A stretch of DNA of 64,000 nucleotides from Aquiflexum gelatinilyticum (GCF_024741135.1 NZ_JANSUY010000007.1:1-64000); one strand, 5' to 3'; shown: positions 44,801 through 54,139, counted from the first letter of the stretch. The notes: a model not told the origin generated them from the sequence alone. Translations and numbers: made by a program.

Positions 44801-45679
44801 ATGAAAGGTATAATCCTTGCCGGAGGTTCTGGAACCCGGCTTTATCCCATTACTAAGGGAACTTCCAAACAACTGCTTGCGATCTATGACAAGCCTATGA
44901 TTTACTATCCAATGTCTGTGCTGATGTTGGCTGGGATAAGGGAGATTTTAATCATAAGTACGCCTCATGATCTTCCTAATTTTAAAAAATTGTTTGGCGA
45001 TGGATCGGATTTGGGAATACAACTTTCATACGCAGAACAACCTTCACCTGATGGTTTGGCCCAAGCCTTCATCATTGGGGAGAGATTTATTGGAAATGAT
45101 TCGGTTTGTCTGGTTTTGGGTGATAATATTTTTTATGGTCATGGATTCACCAAGTTACTCAAAAGCTCAGTAGTAACAGTTGAAAAAGAAAACAAAGCAA
45201 CTGTTTTTGGATATTATGTCCAGGACCCTCAAAGATATGGTGTTGTTGAATTTACTGAGAAAGGGGATGCTGTAAGTATTGAGGAAAAGCCTGATGTTCC
45301 AAAAAGTAATTATGCAGTAGTTGGTCTTTATTTTTATCCAAATTCAGTCATTGAAATTGCTAAAAAGATAAAACCAAGCCAAAGAGGGGAGTTGGAAATT
45401 ACTACTGTAAACCAAGAATATTTGAAAAAAGGAGAACTTAAAGTAGAGTTGATGGGTAGGGGATTTGCTTGGTTGGATACAGGAACTCATGAGTCCATGC
45501 TTGAAGCTTCAAATTTTATCCATACTATTGAGAAGCGCCAAGGTCTTAAAGTCGCTTGTTTGGAAGAGATCGCTTATGATATGGGATTTATTGGAATAGA
45601 AAAATTGAAAAAGTTGGCTCAAAATTTGAGGAAAAATGAATACGGTGAGTATCTGCTGAGAAAGGCTGGCCTAAATTAA
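44801..45679 (+). CDS. rfbA: Glucose-1-phosphate thymidylyltransferase
   Basis: A 292-residue enzyme making dTDP-glucose from dTTP and glucose-1-phosphate. Signature [63 protein letters not shown] and [19 protein letters not shown]; full length. The partner genes rfbB, rfbC and rfbD (rhamnose) or others that use dTDP-glucose are not in the window, so this pathway must be completed elsewhere. It lies 32 bases downstream of the epimerase, in the same run. Confidence 0.96.
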   Translation: MKGIILAGGSGTRLYPITKGTSKQLLAIYDKPMIYYPMSVLMLAGIREILIISTPHDLPNFKKLFGDGSDLGIQLSYAEQPSPDGLAQAFIIGERFIGNDSVCLVLGDNIFYGHGFTKLLKSSVVTVEKENKATVFGYYVQDPQRYGVVEFTEKGDAVSIEEKPDVPKSNYAVVGLYFYPNSVIEIAKKIKPSQRGELEITTVNQEYLKKGELKVELMGRGFAWLDTGTHESMLEASNFIHTIEKRQGLKVACLEEIAYDMGFIGIEKLKKLAQNLRKNEYGEYLLRKAGLN

Positions 45680-45781
45680 TTTGGTATCTTATTAGTAATT
45701 AATTGATAAATATTCATCAGTTTTAATAGTAAAAAGTTGAATATTAGTTGTTTATAGTTAAATTTGCAAAAAATAATTTTT

Positions 45782-46936
45782 ATGATAATTTTTCTAGCAG
45801 TTAGTACAGCGTTTATGGTTGGTTTTTTACTGACTCCAATAGTGATTCTTCTTTTAAAAAAAATGGAGCTTGTCGACAGCCCTGGGGGTAGAAAAATCCA
45901 TAATGGTTTTATTCCCTCGATGGGAGGTATAGCATTTGTATTAGCTAGTTTTGTCTCGGTTTTGGCTTGGCTTGATTCCCAATTAATCATGGAAATCAGG
46001 TTTTTGCTAGCTGCATTTGGCTTGATGTTTTTTGTAGGGCTTAGAGATGACATGGTCAATATGAGTGCATTTCAAAAATTGGCTGGTCAGTTTATATCTG
46101 CATACCTTGTTGTTGTGATGGCTGATATTAGGTTGACAAGTCTTTATGGATTTTTTGGAATTTATGAAATCCCTCTTTGGATAAGTTATGGTATCTCATT
46201 TTTTACAATTCTAGTTTTAACAAATTCCTTCAATCTTATTGATGGCTTAGATGGCTTGGCGGGTTCTATAAGTCTGGTAACTTTTATGTTTCTTGGATGG
46301 TGGTTTTTGGAAGCAGATCTTACTAGTTATTCTGTATTTTCATTTATTCTAGTGGGCTCGGTACTATCTTTCCTGGTATATAATTGGCATCCTGCCAAAA
46401 TATTTATGGGGGACACAGGTTCTTTAAGTCTTGGGTTTGCTTTAGCAGTTTTGACCATCCTATTTATAGATAAAAATGGTACAATGGCAAATTATGAAGG
46501 ATGGAAATTTAATGCTCCTATAGCTTCAGGTATAGCTTTGTTGATTATACCTATTTATGATACATCTAGGATTTTTATTAAAAGAACATTAAAGGGGAAA
46601 TCTCCGATGGCTCCTGATAAAAGTCACGTGCATCATTTTCTTTTGAGGATGGGGATGAGGCATGATCAAGTTACTTTAACTCTTGTAGCTGTTAAAATTG
46701 GTTTTTTTTCCTTGATATTTTTGGGATCTAACCTTAATGACTATGTTATGTTGCCTATTGTTATTTTACTGGCAGTGGTCCTTGGGTTAAAAATGGATTC
46801 CATGACATTGAAAAGAGTCCGAAAAATAAATAAAAACACTCCGCCTATACTTTCTAAAAGACTGAAACGGAAAACACACCAAAGACCCAATATTCAGGGT
46901 GATGTTTTAGAAAAAGTAAAAATCAGCGATAATTAA
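45782..46936 (+). CDS. Polyprenyl-phosphate GlcNAc-1-phosphate transferase (WecA/MraY-like)
   Basis: 384 residues from ATG 45782; a TTG at 45764 would add six residues. A polytopic phosphoglycosyl transferase with about eleven membrane helices. Active-site marks: GLRDDMVNMS (metal Asp pair), NSFNLIDGLDGLAG, FMGDTGSLS and SPMAPDKSHVHHFLLRMG (the HVHH loop that recognises the sugar). It starts glycan assembly by moving GlcNAc-1-P to undecaprenyl phosphate. The length and the HVHH loop fit WecA/TagO rather than MraY. It ends the first part of the locus; a strong terminator follows. Confidence 0.92.
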   Translation: MIIFLAVSTAFMVGFLLTPIVILLLKKMELVDSPGGRKIHNGFIPSMGGIAFVLASFVSVLAWLDSQLIMEIRFLLAAFGLMFFVGLRDDMVNMSAFQKLAGQFISAYLVVVMADIRLTSLYGFFGIYEIPLWISYGISFFTILVLTNSFNLIDGLDGLAGSISLVTFMFLGWWFLEADLTSYSVFSFILVGSVLSFLVYNWHPAKIFMGDTGSLSLGFALAVLTILFIDKNGTMANYEGWKFNAPIASGIALLIIPIYDTSRIFIKRTLKGKSPMAPDKSHVHHFLLRMGMRHDQVTLTLVAVKIGFFSLIFLGSNLNDYVMLPIVILLAVVLGLKMDSMTLKRVRKINKNTPPILSKRLKRKTHQRPNIQGDVLEKVKISDN

Positions 46937-46956
46937 AATTTAATGGTTATTTATTG

Positions 46957-46992
46957 AAAAGCTCCGAAGTCAAAATCTTCGGAGCTTTTTTT
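46957..46992 (+). terminator. Rho-independent terminator after the WecA-like gene
   Basis: AAAAGCTCCGAAG, loop TCAAAAT, CTTCGGAGCTTTT, then more T: a 13-bp stem. It divides the locus into two transcription units. Confidence 0.92.
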
Positions 46993-47040
46993 GTTTTCAA
47001 CTGTTAAAGTTTTATTTATTTTATTGTCCATTTTTGTTTT

Positions 47041-47070
47041 TTTGATTAACCAAACTTTCCGATAGTTTTG
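47041..47070 (+). promoter_or_regulatory. Promoter of the second glycan module
   Basis: TTTG at 47041-47044, an 18-base spacer, TAGTTTTG at 47063-47070. The predicted start near 47077 leaves 18 bases to ATG 47095. A frame open from 47068 would begin inside this promoter, so the later ATG is chosen. Confidence 0.65.
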
Positions 47071-47094
47071 TCTTTGGTTTCACTCTATTTTATC

Positions 47095-48228
47095 ATGTTA
47101 AAATCTATCCCACTTTCTACTCCGGTTTTTAATGGAAATGAAAATAATTTTTCTATTGAGGCTTTAGATTCAAATCAAATTTCAACCGCAGGGAAATTCA
47201 TAAATGAGTTTGAGGAAGAAATAAAAAAAAGAATTGGAGGCTTTGAAGTTGCCGTTACCAATTCCGGAACATCCGCCATCCATCTTGCTTTACGATTACT
47301 TGGTGTTGGTTCAGGTGATGAGGTTTTATGTCAATCTTTCACTTTTTGTGCGTCAGCCATTCCGATCCAATATTTGGGAGCCAAACCGATTTTCGTTGAC
47401 AGTGAGTCGACTACTTGGAATATTTGTCCTGAAATATTGGAAGAATCAATCTTGGAAAGAATTAAAAAAGGGAAAAAGCCAAAGGCAATTGTCGTTGTTG
47501 ACCTTTTTGGAATGCCTGCAAAATTTAAAGAAATCAATGTAATTGCTGCAAAATATGGAATTCCTATTGTGGAAGATGCTGCGGAAGCTTTGGGATCTGC
47601 TATAGATGGGAAAGCAAGCGGAACTTTTGGGGAATTTGGGATCTATTCTTTTAATGGAAATAAGATTATCACCACCGGTTCAGGAGGTGCATTGGTTTCC
47701 ACGGATTCAAATGCAATAGAAAAAGCCAAATATTTGTCCGTCCAAGCCCGTGAAAATTATAAATATTACTTGCATAAAGAAATTGGTTATAATTACCGTA
47801 TGAATAATATGGCTGCAGCCATTGGCCTTGCACAGATTCAAAATTTGGATAGAAAGATTTCTTTTAGAAGAAATATATTTGAAAATTACAAAAGGTTGCT
47901 TCTTGATATTCCGGGTATTTCTACAATTCATGAGCCCGATGGATTCTATTCAAATAGGTGGCTTTCGACGTTTTTGATAAACAAACTTGAGACTGGAATT
48001 TCCATTGAGGACCTCAGACTTGCACTAATAAAGGAAAATATTGAATCGCGTTACCTTTGGAATCCATTGCATCTTCAACCTGTATTCAAAGATGTTCCAT
48101 TTTATGGAGGCGGAAGCTCAGAAAAACTTTTTGGAGAAGGAATTTGCCTTCCAAGCAGTGAAAATCTTACAATGACAGATCAGGAAAGAATTGTTGAAAT
48201 AATTGTTAAAACTCTTTCAAAAAGGTGA
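47095..48228 (+). CDS. PglE/EpsN-like sugar 4-aminotransferase (DegT/DnrJ/EryC1/StrS)
   Basis: 377 residues from ATG 47095. PLP fold-type I, with VTNSGTSAIHLALRLLGVG, VVDLFGMPAKFKEINVIAAKYGIPIVEDAAEALGS and the Schiff-base lysine in SFNGNKIITTGSGGALVS (about residue 194). These phrases are those of PglE and EpsN, which add an amino group at C4 of a UDP-4-keto-6-deoxy sugar. The neighbours supply the other steps: a PglC-like transferase directly downstream and a PglF/EpsC-like 4,6-dehydratase beyond. The acetyltransferase that completes bacillosamine is not seen. It is the first gene of the second transcription unit. Confidence 0.9.
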   Translation: MLKSIPLSTPVFNGNENNFSIEALDSNQISTAGKFINEFEEEIKKRIGGFEVAVTNSGTSAIHLALRLLGVGSGDEVLCQSFTFCASAIPIQYLGAKPIFVDSESTTWNICPEILEESILERIKKGKKPKAIVVVDLFGMPAKFKEINVIAAKYGIPIVEDAAEALGSAIDGKASGTFGEFGIYSFNGNKIITTGSGGALVSTDSNAIEKAKYLSVQARENYKYYLHKEIGYNYRMNNMAAAIGLAQIQNLDRKISFRRNIFENYKRLLLDIPGISTIHEPDGFYSNRWLSTFLINKLETGISIEDLRLALIKENIESRYLWNPLHLQPVFKDVPFYGGGSSEKLFGEGICLPSSENLTMTDQERIVEIIVKTLSKR

Positions 48229-48232
48229 TTTA

Positions 48233-48838
48233 ATGTATTCTGTATTCTTCAAAAGACCAATAGATTTATTTTTAAGCTGTTTATTAATTATTCTCCTTTT
48301 TCCTATAATGGTAATTGTAGGGTTGCTTTTGGCTATTCACAATAAAGGAAATCCATTTTTTATCCAAAAGAGGCCTGGGAAACATGGAAAGTTATTCAGG
48401 CTGATTAAATTCAAGACTATGGTATTTGCGGTAAATAGCCATGGAGAATTACTTTCTGATAGGGAAAGATTAAAAGGATTGGGTAAAATTATTCGAAAAT
48501 CCTCACTTGATGAACTTCCTCAGTTATGGAATGTCCTAGTAGGAGATATGAGTTTGATTGGCCCCAGACCTTTATTAGAAGAATACTTACCACTGTATAA
48601 CGCTGAGCAGTCACGAAGGCACTTAGTTCGTCCAGGAATTACAGGATTAGCACAAGTAAATGGTAGGAATTCAATTTCTTGGGAGAAAAAATTTGAATTC
48701 GATGTTTTCTATGTAAATAACCTTTCTTTAAAGTTAGATATAGAGATTTTAATTTTGACTTTAATGAAGTTTTTTAGACCTGAAGGGATAAACCAAAAAG
48801 GACATACAACTATGCCAAAGTTTAAAGGTAGCAGATAG
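48233..48838 (+). CDS. Monotopic phosphoglycosyl transferase (PglC/EpsL-like)
   Basis: 201 residues from ATG 48233; a TTG at 48203 overlaps the aminotransferase and is less likely. One re-entrant N-terminal membrane helix (about 10-32) followed by the conserved core RPGKHGKLFRLIKFKTM, SSLDELPQLWNVLVGDMSLIGPRPLL (catalytic Asp-Glu pair and the GPRP loop) and HLVRPGITGLAQVNGRNSISWEKKF. The short form without the WcaJ-type N-terminal region matches PglC and EpsL, which move a bacillosamine-like sugar phosphate to undecaprenyl phosphate. It is a second initiating enzyme beside the WecA-like one, from a different fold family. Confidence 0.93.
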   Translation: MYSVFFKRPIDLFLSCLLIILLFPIMVIVGLLLAIHNKGNPFFIQKRPGKHGKLFRLIKFKTMVFAVNSHGELLSDRERLKGLGKIIRKSSLDELPQLWNVLVGDMSLIGPRPLLEEYLPLYNAEQSRRHLVRPGITGLAQVNGRNSISWEKKFEFDVFYVNNLSLKLDIEILILTLMKFFRPEGINQKGHTTMPKFKGSR

Positions 48839-48842
48839 AATT

Positions 48843-48867
48843 TTGGTTGTCGATTTCAACCAACTTT
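48843..48867 (+). terminator. Weak candidate terminator after the PglC-like gene
   Basis: TTGGTTG (48843-48849), loop of 7, CAACCAA (48857-48863), then CTTTT. A 7-bp stem with a short T-run; suggestive only. Confidence 0.4.
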
Positions 48868-49206
48868 TAAATAATATCTAAAAAAAAATGTTTTAAGGGC
48901 TATCATATTTAGAATTATTTTCAGAAAACAAGAACCTTACAAACGCATTATTGAAGGCCGTATTTTTAATGAAATGTTCTTTTTTCCTGATTTTTTTAAT
49001 GTTAAAAGTAAGGTTAAGTTAGTTTTAAAGTAGTTCAAACTTCAAAAAATGAAAGCTGTATAATGAAAATTGTATGTTTTTTAAAATGCTGAAAATACCT
49101 TGGCGAAAAGTATATTTATGTAAAATTCAATGATATATTTGACATCAGTATTCTATTACTTAATTGAGTAAAAATTGAATAATATACATTATAATCACCC
49201 CAACCA
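48868..49206 (+). other. Non-coding gap upstream of the dehydratase gene
   Basis: About 340 AT-rich bases without a credible ORF or RNA fold. A possible -7 element TATATTTG lies at 49134-49141 with no convincing TTTG partner. Together with the weak hairpin at 48843 it suggests, without proof, that the dehydratase gene has its own promoter. Confidence 0.35.
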
Positions 49207-51117
49207 ATGAACTTTTTAAAAGACTTAAGGATACTCCCAAGATGGGCCATAGTTTCTCTGGATTTGGTTATTCTATTTCAATCAACCTTTTTCGCATATT
49301 TAGTAAGGTTCAATTTTGACCTTGAACTTGTTGAGAAAAGTAATGCGGTAACAGGGAGTTTTGTTTTTTCAGGGTTATTATTTGGGGTAATGCTTATCAC
49401 TAAAAGCTATAAAGGAATTGTAAGACATACCGGACTAAAAGATAGTGTCAATATTTTCAAAACAGTAATTATAGGTTTTTTCATTGTGCTTGCGGTCAAT
49501 TTTGGTTTTGAAAAAATAATATCAAGCTCTTATGTTATTCCTAATTCCATATTAATAATTGCTTCACTCACTGCACTTTTTCTGTTGATTTTGTATCGTT
49601 TCCTTGTCAAGGAATTATTTATTTATCTCAAAAGTGGATTTATTTCTAATGAGGTTAGGGTAGGGGTTATTTTTGGAGCTAGTGAGGCTGGTATTACAGC
49701 CCTTGACGTAATCAAAAGGGACAATAAATCAAACCTGCATATTGCCGCTTTTTTAGATGATGATCCCAAAAAAGAGGGTAAAATAATCGGCGGTAAAAGG
49801 ATTTTCAAAGGGCTTTTTAATCTTAAGAATTTGGTTGAAACCCAAAATGTAACTGAGCTGATTATTGCTGTCAAAGATTTATCCGTTCATAGAAAAAAAG
49901 AAATAATTGATGAATGTTACAAATACAACATTCATGTGTCCATCGTTCCTCCTCTAAATCAATGGATCAATAGAGGTCTAAATACTGAGGCTATCCGGGA
50001 TCTCAGGATTGAGGATTTGCTTGGAAGAGATCAGATTTCATTGGAAAATCAAAAAATAAAGGAAGAACTTGTCAATAAGGTTGTTTTGGTAACCGGGGCA
50101 GCAGGCTCTATTGGAAGCGAGCTTTGTCGACAGATAATGTATTATAATCCCAGATTGTTAATCCTATTAGATTTTTCCGAATCAGCCTTATATGACCTTG
50201 ACATTGAATTTAGAGAATCAGGTATGGTTACTCCTCATATATCAGTTTTAGCGGATATAAGGGATTTAAATACCATGAAGGAGGTGTTTAGAAAGTATAG
50301 CCCTGAAATTGTATTTCATGCCGCAGCCTACAAGCATGTACCAATGATTGAAAATTATCCTGAACAGGCTATCAAAAGCAATATTCTTGGAACAAAAATC
50401 TTAGCTGACTTATCGGTTTTGCACCATGTAGAAAAATTTGTTTTGGTAAGTACCGATAAGGCTGTAAATCCTACCAATGTCATGGGCGCTACAAAAAGAG
50501 CAGCGGAAATGTATGTTCAATCCCTGAATATGTATTTACAAAACCACCATGTTAACAATTATACTAAATTTATTACCACTCGATTTGGAAATGTCTTAGG
50601 TTCAAACGGATCTGTCGTCCCACTTTTCAAAAAGCAAATTCAAAAAGGTGGCCCAATCACTGTTACACATCCCGATGTGACGAGGTATTTTATGACTATT
50701 CCTGAGGCTTGTCAGCTGGTGCTTGAAGCCGGGTGCATGGGAAATGGTGGAGAGATATATGTTTTTGATATGGGAGAGCCTATAAAAATCGTTGATTTGG
50801 CTATCAATATGATCAGACTAACAGGCAAAAAAGAAGGTTCAGATATCAAAATTATTTTTACAGGTTTGAGGGAAGGAGAAAAACTTTTCGAAGAGCTATT
50901 GAATGATACTGAGGTGATTAAATTTACCCATCACCCAAAAATAAAAATCGCACAAGTTGCACCCGTACATTTTTTCAAAATTGAAGGTCAAATTGAAATG
51001 TTTGAATCCCTCATCGGTAAAAATTCAGAAAATGAAATTGTATTTCATTTGAAATCAATGATACCGGAATACAAGAGCAACTCTTCTAGATTTGAGGTTT
51101 TAGACAGGTTGAATTGA
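49207..51117 (+). CDS. Membrane-anchored UDP-GlcNAc 4,6-dehydratase (PglF/EpsC/WbpM-like)
   Basis: 636 residues. Four N-terminal helices (about 12-125), a first Rossmann-like region (about 145-265, VGVIFGASEAGITALDV) and the catalytic SDR domain (about 290-560) with VTGAAGSIGSELCRQI, AAYKHVPMIENYPEQAI and VSTDKAVNPTNVMGATKRAAEMYV, where Met again replaces the Tyr of YxxxK. It makes UDP-2-acetamido-2,6-dideoxy-4-keto-glucose, the substrate of the PglE-like aminotransferase encoded upstream. Its size and helices match PglF and WbpM rather than soluble CapE. Last gene of the polysaccharide locus; the next gene is convergent, 15 bases away. Confidence 0.93.
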   Translation: MNFLKDLRILPRWAIVSLDLVILFQSTFFAYLVRFNFDLELVEKSNAVTGSFVFSGLLFGVMLITKSYKGIVRHTGLKDSVNIFKTVIIGFFIVLAVNFGFEKIISSSYVIPNSILIIASLTALFLLILYRFLVKELFIYLKSGFISNEVRVGVIFGASEAGITALDVIKRDNKSNLHIAAFLDDDPKKEGKIIGGKRIFKGLFNLKNLVETQNVTELIIAVKDLSVHRKKEIIDECYKYNIHVSIVPPLNQWINRGLNTEAIRDLRIEDLLGRDQISLENQKIKEELVNKVVLVTGAAGSIGSELCRQIMYYNPRLLILLDFSESALYDLDIEFRESGMVTPHISVLADIRDLNTMKEVFRKYSPEIVFHAAAYKHVPMIENYPEQAIKSNILGTKILADLSVLHHVEKFVLVSTDKAVNPTNVMGATKRAAEMYVQSLNMYLQNHHVNNYTKFITTRFGNVLGSNGSVVPLFKKQIQKGGPITVTHPDVTRYFMTIPEACQLVLEAGCMGNGGEIYVFDMGEPIKIVDLAINMIRLTGKKEGSDIKIIFTGLREGEKLFEELLNDTEVIKFTHHPKIKIAQVAPVHFFKIEGQIEMFESLIGKNSENEIVFHLKSMIPEYKSNSSRFEVLDRLN

Positions 51118-51132
51118 TAGGGAGGATAAAGA

Positions 51133-51402
51133 TCAACCTCTTTTACTTATTTTATTATGCGTTATTGGGCGTTGAAGATTGCATTTGAATCTTTCTGATT
51201 CTACCCCAAACTTTTTTTGATGTTTTGTTTTTCGCCCACTTACTCTTGTTCTCCAAAGCTTAAAGGATGAAAGTTTCAATTCTTTTCTCATCAATTTGAT
51301 TACATCTTCTTCAGCAATTCCAAATTGATTTTTTATCGCTTCGAAAGGCGTACGATCCTCCCAAGCCATTTCGATTATTCGGTCTTTATCAATTGAATCC
51401 AT
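51133..51402 (-). CDS. TIGR03643 family protein
   Basis: 89 residues. The N-terminal half (DKDRIIEMAWEDRTPFEAIKNQFGIAEEDVIKLMRKEL) looks like a helix-turn-helix of the small DUF2805/TIGR03643 family, and the rest is basic (WRTRVSGRKTKHQKKF). Length and sequence fit the family closely. From memory, members are often found beside cryptochrome/photolyase genes, and here the divergent neighbour, 47 bases away, is exactly that. A DNA-binding or photolyase accessory role is an inference from the basic helical character and the pairing; no experiment is known to me. Confidence 0.85.
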   Translation of the reverse strand: MDSIDKDRIIEMAWEDRTPFEAIKNQFGIAEEDVIKLMRKELKLSSFKLWRTRVSGRKTKHQKKFGVESERFKCNLQRPITHNKISKRG

Positions 51403-51449
51403 AACATTCTTTAAGGTCCAAACAAAGTCTAGAATCTAATGTTTTTAAG

Positions 51450-52916
51450 ATGATGGAAAAAATCAATATTGTTTGGTTTAAAAGAGATATAAGGACAAAA
51501 GATCATTTACCTTTAAAATTAGCTTTAGAAAGTGGATTACCTGTTTTTATGGTTTATTTTTTTGAACCTAGTTTGGTTAATTCGCCTCAGTATGACTTGA
51601 GGCATTGGAGATTTGTTTACCAAAGCATTCAGAGTTTTAATCAATCCATAAAGGCTATCAATTCTGAAATTTTTGTCCATCATGGTGAAGCAATTGATTT
51701 CTTTGAAAGAATACTGGCCCTTGTAAAGGTTGAAACAATCTTTTCACATATTGAAACCGGTATCTCAATTTCCTATGAAAGAGACAAAATTGTAAGCCGG
51801 TTTTTTAAAAAAAATGATATCAAGTGGAAAGAATTTCCTCAAAATGGTGCCATAAGAGGAATTAAAGATAGGGCTAATTGGGCAGAAAACTGGGTAAAAT
51901 TCATGAACTCCCCTCTAGAAGATCCTGATTTTTCCAAAGGCTTTTTTTTTGATTTTAATTTCCTAAATGAAATTAAAGAAAGGGATCTTCCCAAAGATTG
52001 GAAAGTCCGTCATCCAAATATGCAGGAGGGAGGGGAGTCAATCGGGAGAAGGTATATGGAATCGTTTTTTCGGGGAAGGGTATTGAATTATAGCAAGAAT
52101 ATCAGCAAACCTGATGAAAGTAGAAAGTCATGTAGCCGATTATCCCCATACATAGCTTGGGGAAATTTGTCGATAAGGCAAGTCTACCAGGAAGCTGAAA
52201 AATATAAATCTGAAAATCCTTCAAAAAGTAATGTTAAAAATTTCCAATCAAGACTTCAATGGCATTGCCATTTCATTCAAAAGTTTGAAATGGAATGTAG
52301 AATAGAATTTGAAAACCTAAATAAGGGTTTTGATAAATTTGAAAAACAAAAAAATAAATCCAAACTCATTGCTTGGAAAGAAGGGAAAACAGGATTTCCT
52401 TTGGTTGATGCATGTATGCGTTGCCTGAAAGAGACTGGATATTTGAATTTCCGAATGAGGGCCATGTTGGTTTCATTTTTAACACATCATTTACTAATGG
52501 ATTGGCGAGAGGGTGCAAATCATTTGGCAAGATATTTTTTGGATTTTGAGCCGGGCATTCATTATCCCCAGCTTCAGATGCAGGCTGGGGTTACAGGTAT
52601 CAATACGGTCAGGATTTATAATCCTATCAAACAATCCCTTGACCATGATCCAAACGCAAATTTTATAAAAAAATGGGTTCCTGAACTTTCTAAATTGCCA
52701 GCCGGTCAAGTCCATGAACCTTGGAAAATAACAAAACTAGAACAAGTGATTTTTGGCTTTGAATTAGGGGTTGATTATCCTTTACCTATTGTTGATCCGG
52801 AAATCTCGGGAAGAATTGCCCGTGTTCAGTTGTGGCAAGCACAACGGGATGATGAAGTGATTAAGTATTCTAAAATGATTTTGAAAAAACATACGCTAGC
52901 TTCAAGAAAAATGTAA
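51450..52916 (+). CDS. Cryptochrome/photolyase-family flavoprotein, non-canonical
   Basis: 488 residues: N-terminal antenna (photolyase alpha/beta) domain (about 1-130, [18 protein letters not shown]) and a helical FAD domain (about 200-470) with [51 protein letters not shown] and [11 protein letters not shown]. By eye against E. coli photolyase, the region that holds Asn378, Trp382 and Trp384 reads H371, L375 and M377 here, although the other two triad Trp positions are kept. No cysteine cluster of FeS photolyases is visible. It may repair UV lesions or act as a light sensor. Divergent from the TIGR03643 gene. Confidence 0.88.
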   Translation: MMEKINIVWFKRDIRTKDHLPLKLALESGLPVFMVYFFEPSLVNSPQYDLRHWRFVYQSIQSFNQSIKAINSEIFVHHGEAIDFFERILALVKVETIFSHIETGISISYERDKIVSRFFKKNDIKWKEFPQNGAIRGIKDRANWAENWVKFMNSPLEDPDFSKGFFFDFNFLNEIKERDLPKDWKVRHPNMQEGGESIGRRYMESFFRGRVLNYSKNISKPDESRKSCSRLSPYIAWGNLSIRQVYQEAEKYKSENPSKSNVKNFQSRLQWHCHFIQKFEMECRIEFENLNKGFDKFEKQKNKSKLIAWKEGKTGFPLVDACMRCLKETGYLNFRMRAMLVSFLTHHLLMDWREGANHLARYFLDFEPGIHYPQLQMQAGVTGINTVRIYNPIKQSLDHDPNANFIKKWVPELSKLPAGQVHEPWKITKLEQVIFGFELGVDYPLPIVDPEISGRIARVQLWQAQRDDEVIKYSKMILKKHTLASRKM

Positions 52917-52923
52917 GGCAAAA

Positions 52924-52956
52924 AAAAGCCCCTCTGATAATTTCAAAGGGGCTTTT
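52924..52956. terminator. Bidirectional terminator between photolyase and ald
   Basis: AAAAGCCCCT (52924-52933), 13-base loop, AGGGGCTTTT (52947-52956), with A- and T-runs on both flanks. Serves the two converging genes. Confidence 0.88.
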
Positions 52957-52975
52957 CAAAATGTTTCAAACGATA

Positions 52976-54094
52976 TTAATCAGCCAAATACTTTTCTACC
53001 GGCACATAATCCATATTGAATGCTTCAGCAACAGCCTTATAAACGATGTCTCCGTTGATGACATTCAATCCTGGGATTAGATCATTATTTTGTTGAGCAG
53101 CCTTTTTCCATCCTTTGTCGGCCAATTGAATAGCGTATGGTAGAGTAGCGTTAGTTAATGCCAAGGTAGAAGTATATGGGACAGCACCCGGCATATTGGC
53201 TACGCAATAATGAACAACATCATCAATGATGTAAGTTGGATTTTCGTGAGTAGTCGGTTTGCAAGTTTCAATGCAACCACCCTGATCTACTGCCACATCT
53301 ACTAAGACAGTTCCCGGCTTCATTATTTTCAGCATATCTCTCGTGATCAAATGGGGAGCTTTTGCTCCCGGGATCAATACTGCACCGACTATAAGATCTG
53401 AATGTTTTACCATTTCCCTGATGTTATACTCATTTGACATCATGGTTTTGACATTTGCAGGCATTACATCAGCAAGGTACCTCATTCGAGCAAGTGAAAC
53501 GTCCATAATGGTCACATCAGCACCTAATCCGGCGGCCATCCATGCAGCTTGGGTTCCCACAATACCACCACCAAGAATCAATACTTTTGCAGGTAAAACT
53601 CCTGGTACTCCACCTAATAGAATTCCTCTTCCCTTCAAAGGCTTTTCAAGGTAATTTGCGCCTTTTTGTATTGCCATTCTTCCTGCTACTTCTGACATCG
53701 GAATCAATAGGGGAAGGCTTTTGTCTGTTTTTTCAACAGTTTCATAAGCTAGACATACAGCTTTGCTCTCAACCATAGCTTTTGTCAACGGTTCATAAGA
53801 AGCAAAGTGGAAATAAGTAAACAGTAATTGTTTTTCTTTGATCAGTTTATATTCGGGTTCAATCGGTTCTTTCACTTTTATGATCATATCTGCTATCGCA
53901 TATACCTCTTCGATTGTAGGTAAAATGGTCGCTCCGGCAGATACATATTCTTCATCACTAAACCCGCTTCCTATTCCGGCAGTATGCTGTACAAAGACCT
54001 GATGGCCTCTTTTTACCAACTCCTTGGCTCCGGCAGGGGTCAATGCCACCCTGTTTTCATTGTTTTTAATTTCTTTTGGGGTACCGATTATCAT
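52976..54094 (-). CDS. ald: Alanine dehydrogenase
   Basis: A 372-residue NAD-dependent enzyme interconverting L-alanine and pyruvate plus ammonia. Start [22 protein letters not shown], catalytic Lys and His in [12 protein letters not shown] and [10 protein letters not shown], the Rossmann motif [24 protein letters not shown], and the C-terminal [23 protein letters not shown]; normal length and complete. It is monocistronic, with an exact -7 element at 54128-54135. It could support alanine use or redox balance. Confidence 0.97.
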   Translation of the reverse strand: MIIGTPKEIKNNENRVALTPAGAKELVKRGHQVFVQHTAGIGSGFSDEEYVSAGATILPTIEEVYAIADMIIKVKEPIEPEYKLIKEKQLLFTYFHFASYEPLTKAMVESKAVCLAYETVEKTDKSLPLLIPMSEVAGRMAIQKGANYLEKPLKGRGILLGGVPGVLPAKVLILGGGIVGTQAAWMAAGLGADVTIMDVSLARMRYLADVMPANVKTMMSNEYNIREMVKHSDLIVGAVLIPGAKAPHLITRDMLKIMKPGTVLVDVAVDQGGCIETCKPTTHENPTYIIDDVVHYCVANMPGAVPYTSTLALTNATLPYAIQLADKGWKKAAQQNNDLIPGLNVINGDIVYKAVAEAFNMDYVPVEKYLAD

Positions 54095-54127
54095 ATTGTT
54101 AAAATTTGGGTTCTCTAATTAGAAGCC

Positions 54128-54135
54128 CAAAGATA
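54128..54135 (-). promoter_or_regulatory. -7 element for ald
   Basis: On the minus strand TATCTTTG, an exact TAnnTTTG match, about 34 bases before the ATG. The upstream -33 position is only a T-run, so this half of the promoter is weak. Confidence 0.45.
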
Positions 54136-54139
54136 ATAT

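Noticed and set aside
51450-52916. FeS-type prokaryotic (6-4) photolyase
   Set aside because: The C-terminal cysteine quartet of that group is absent.
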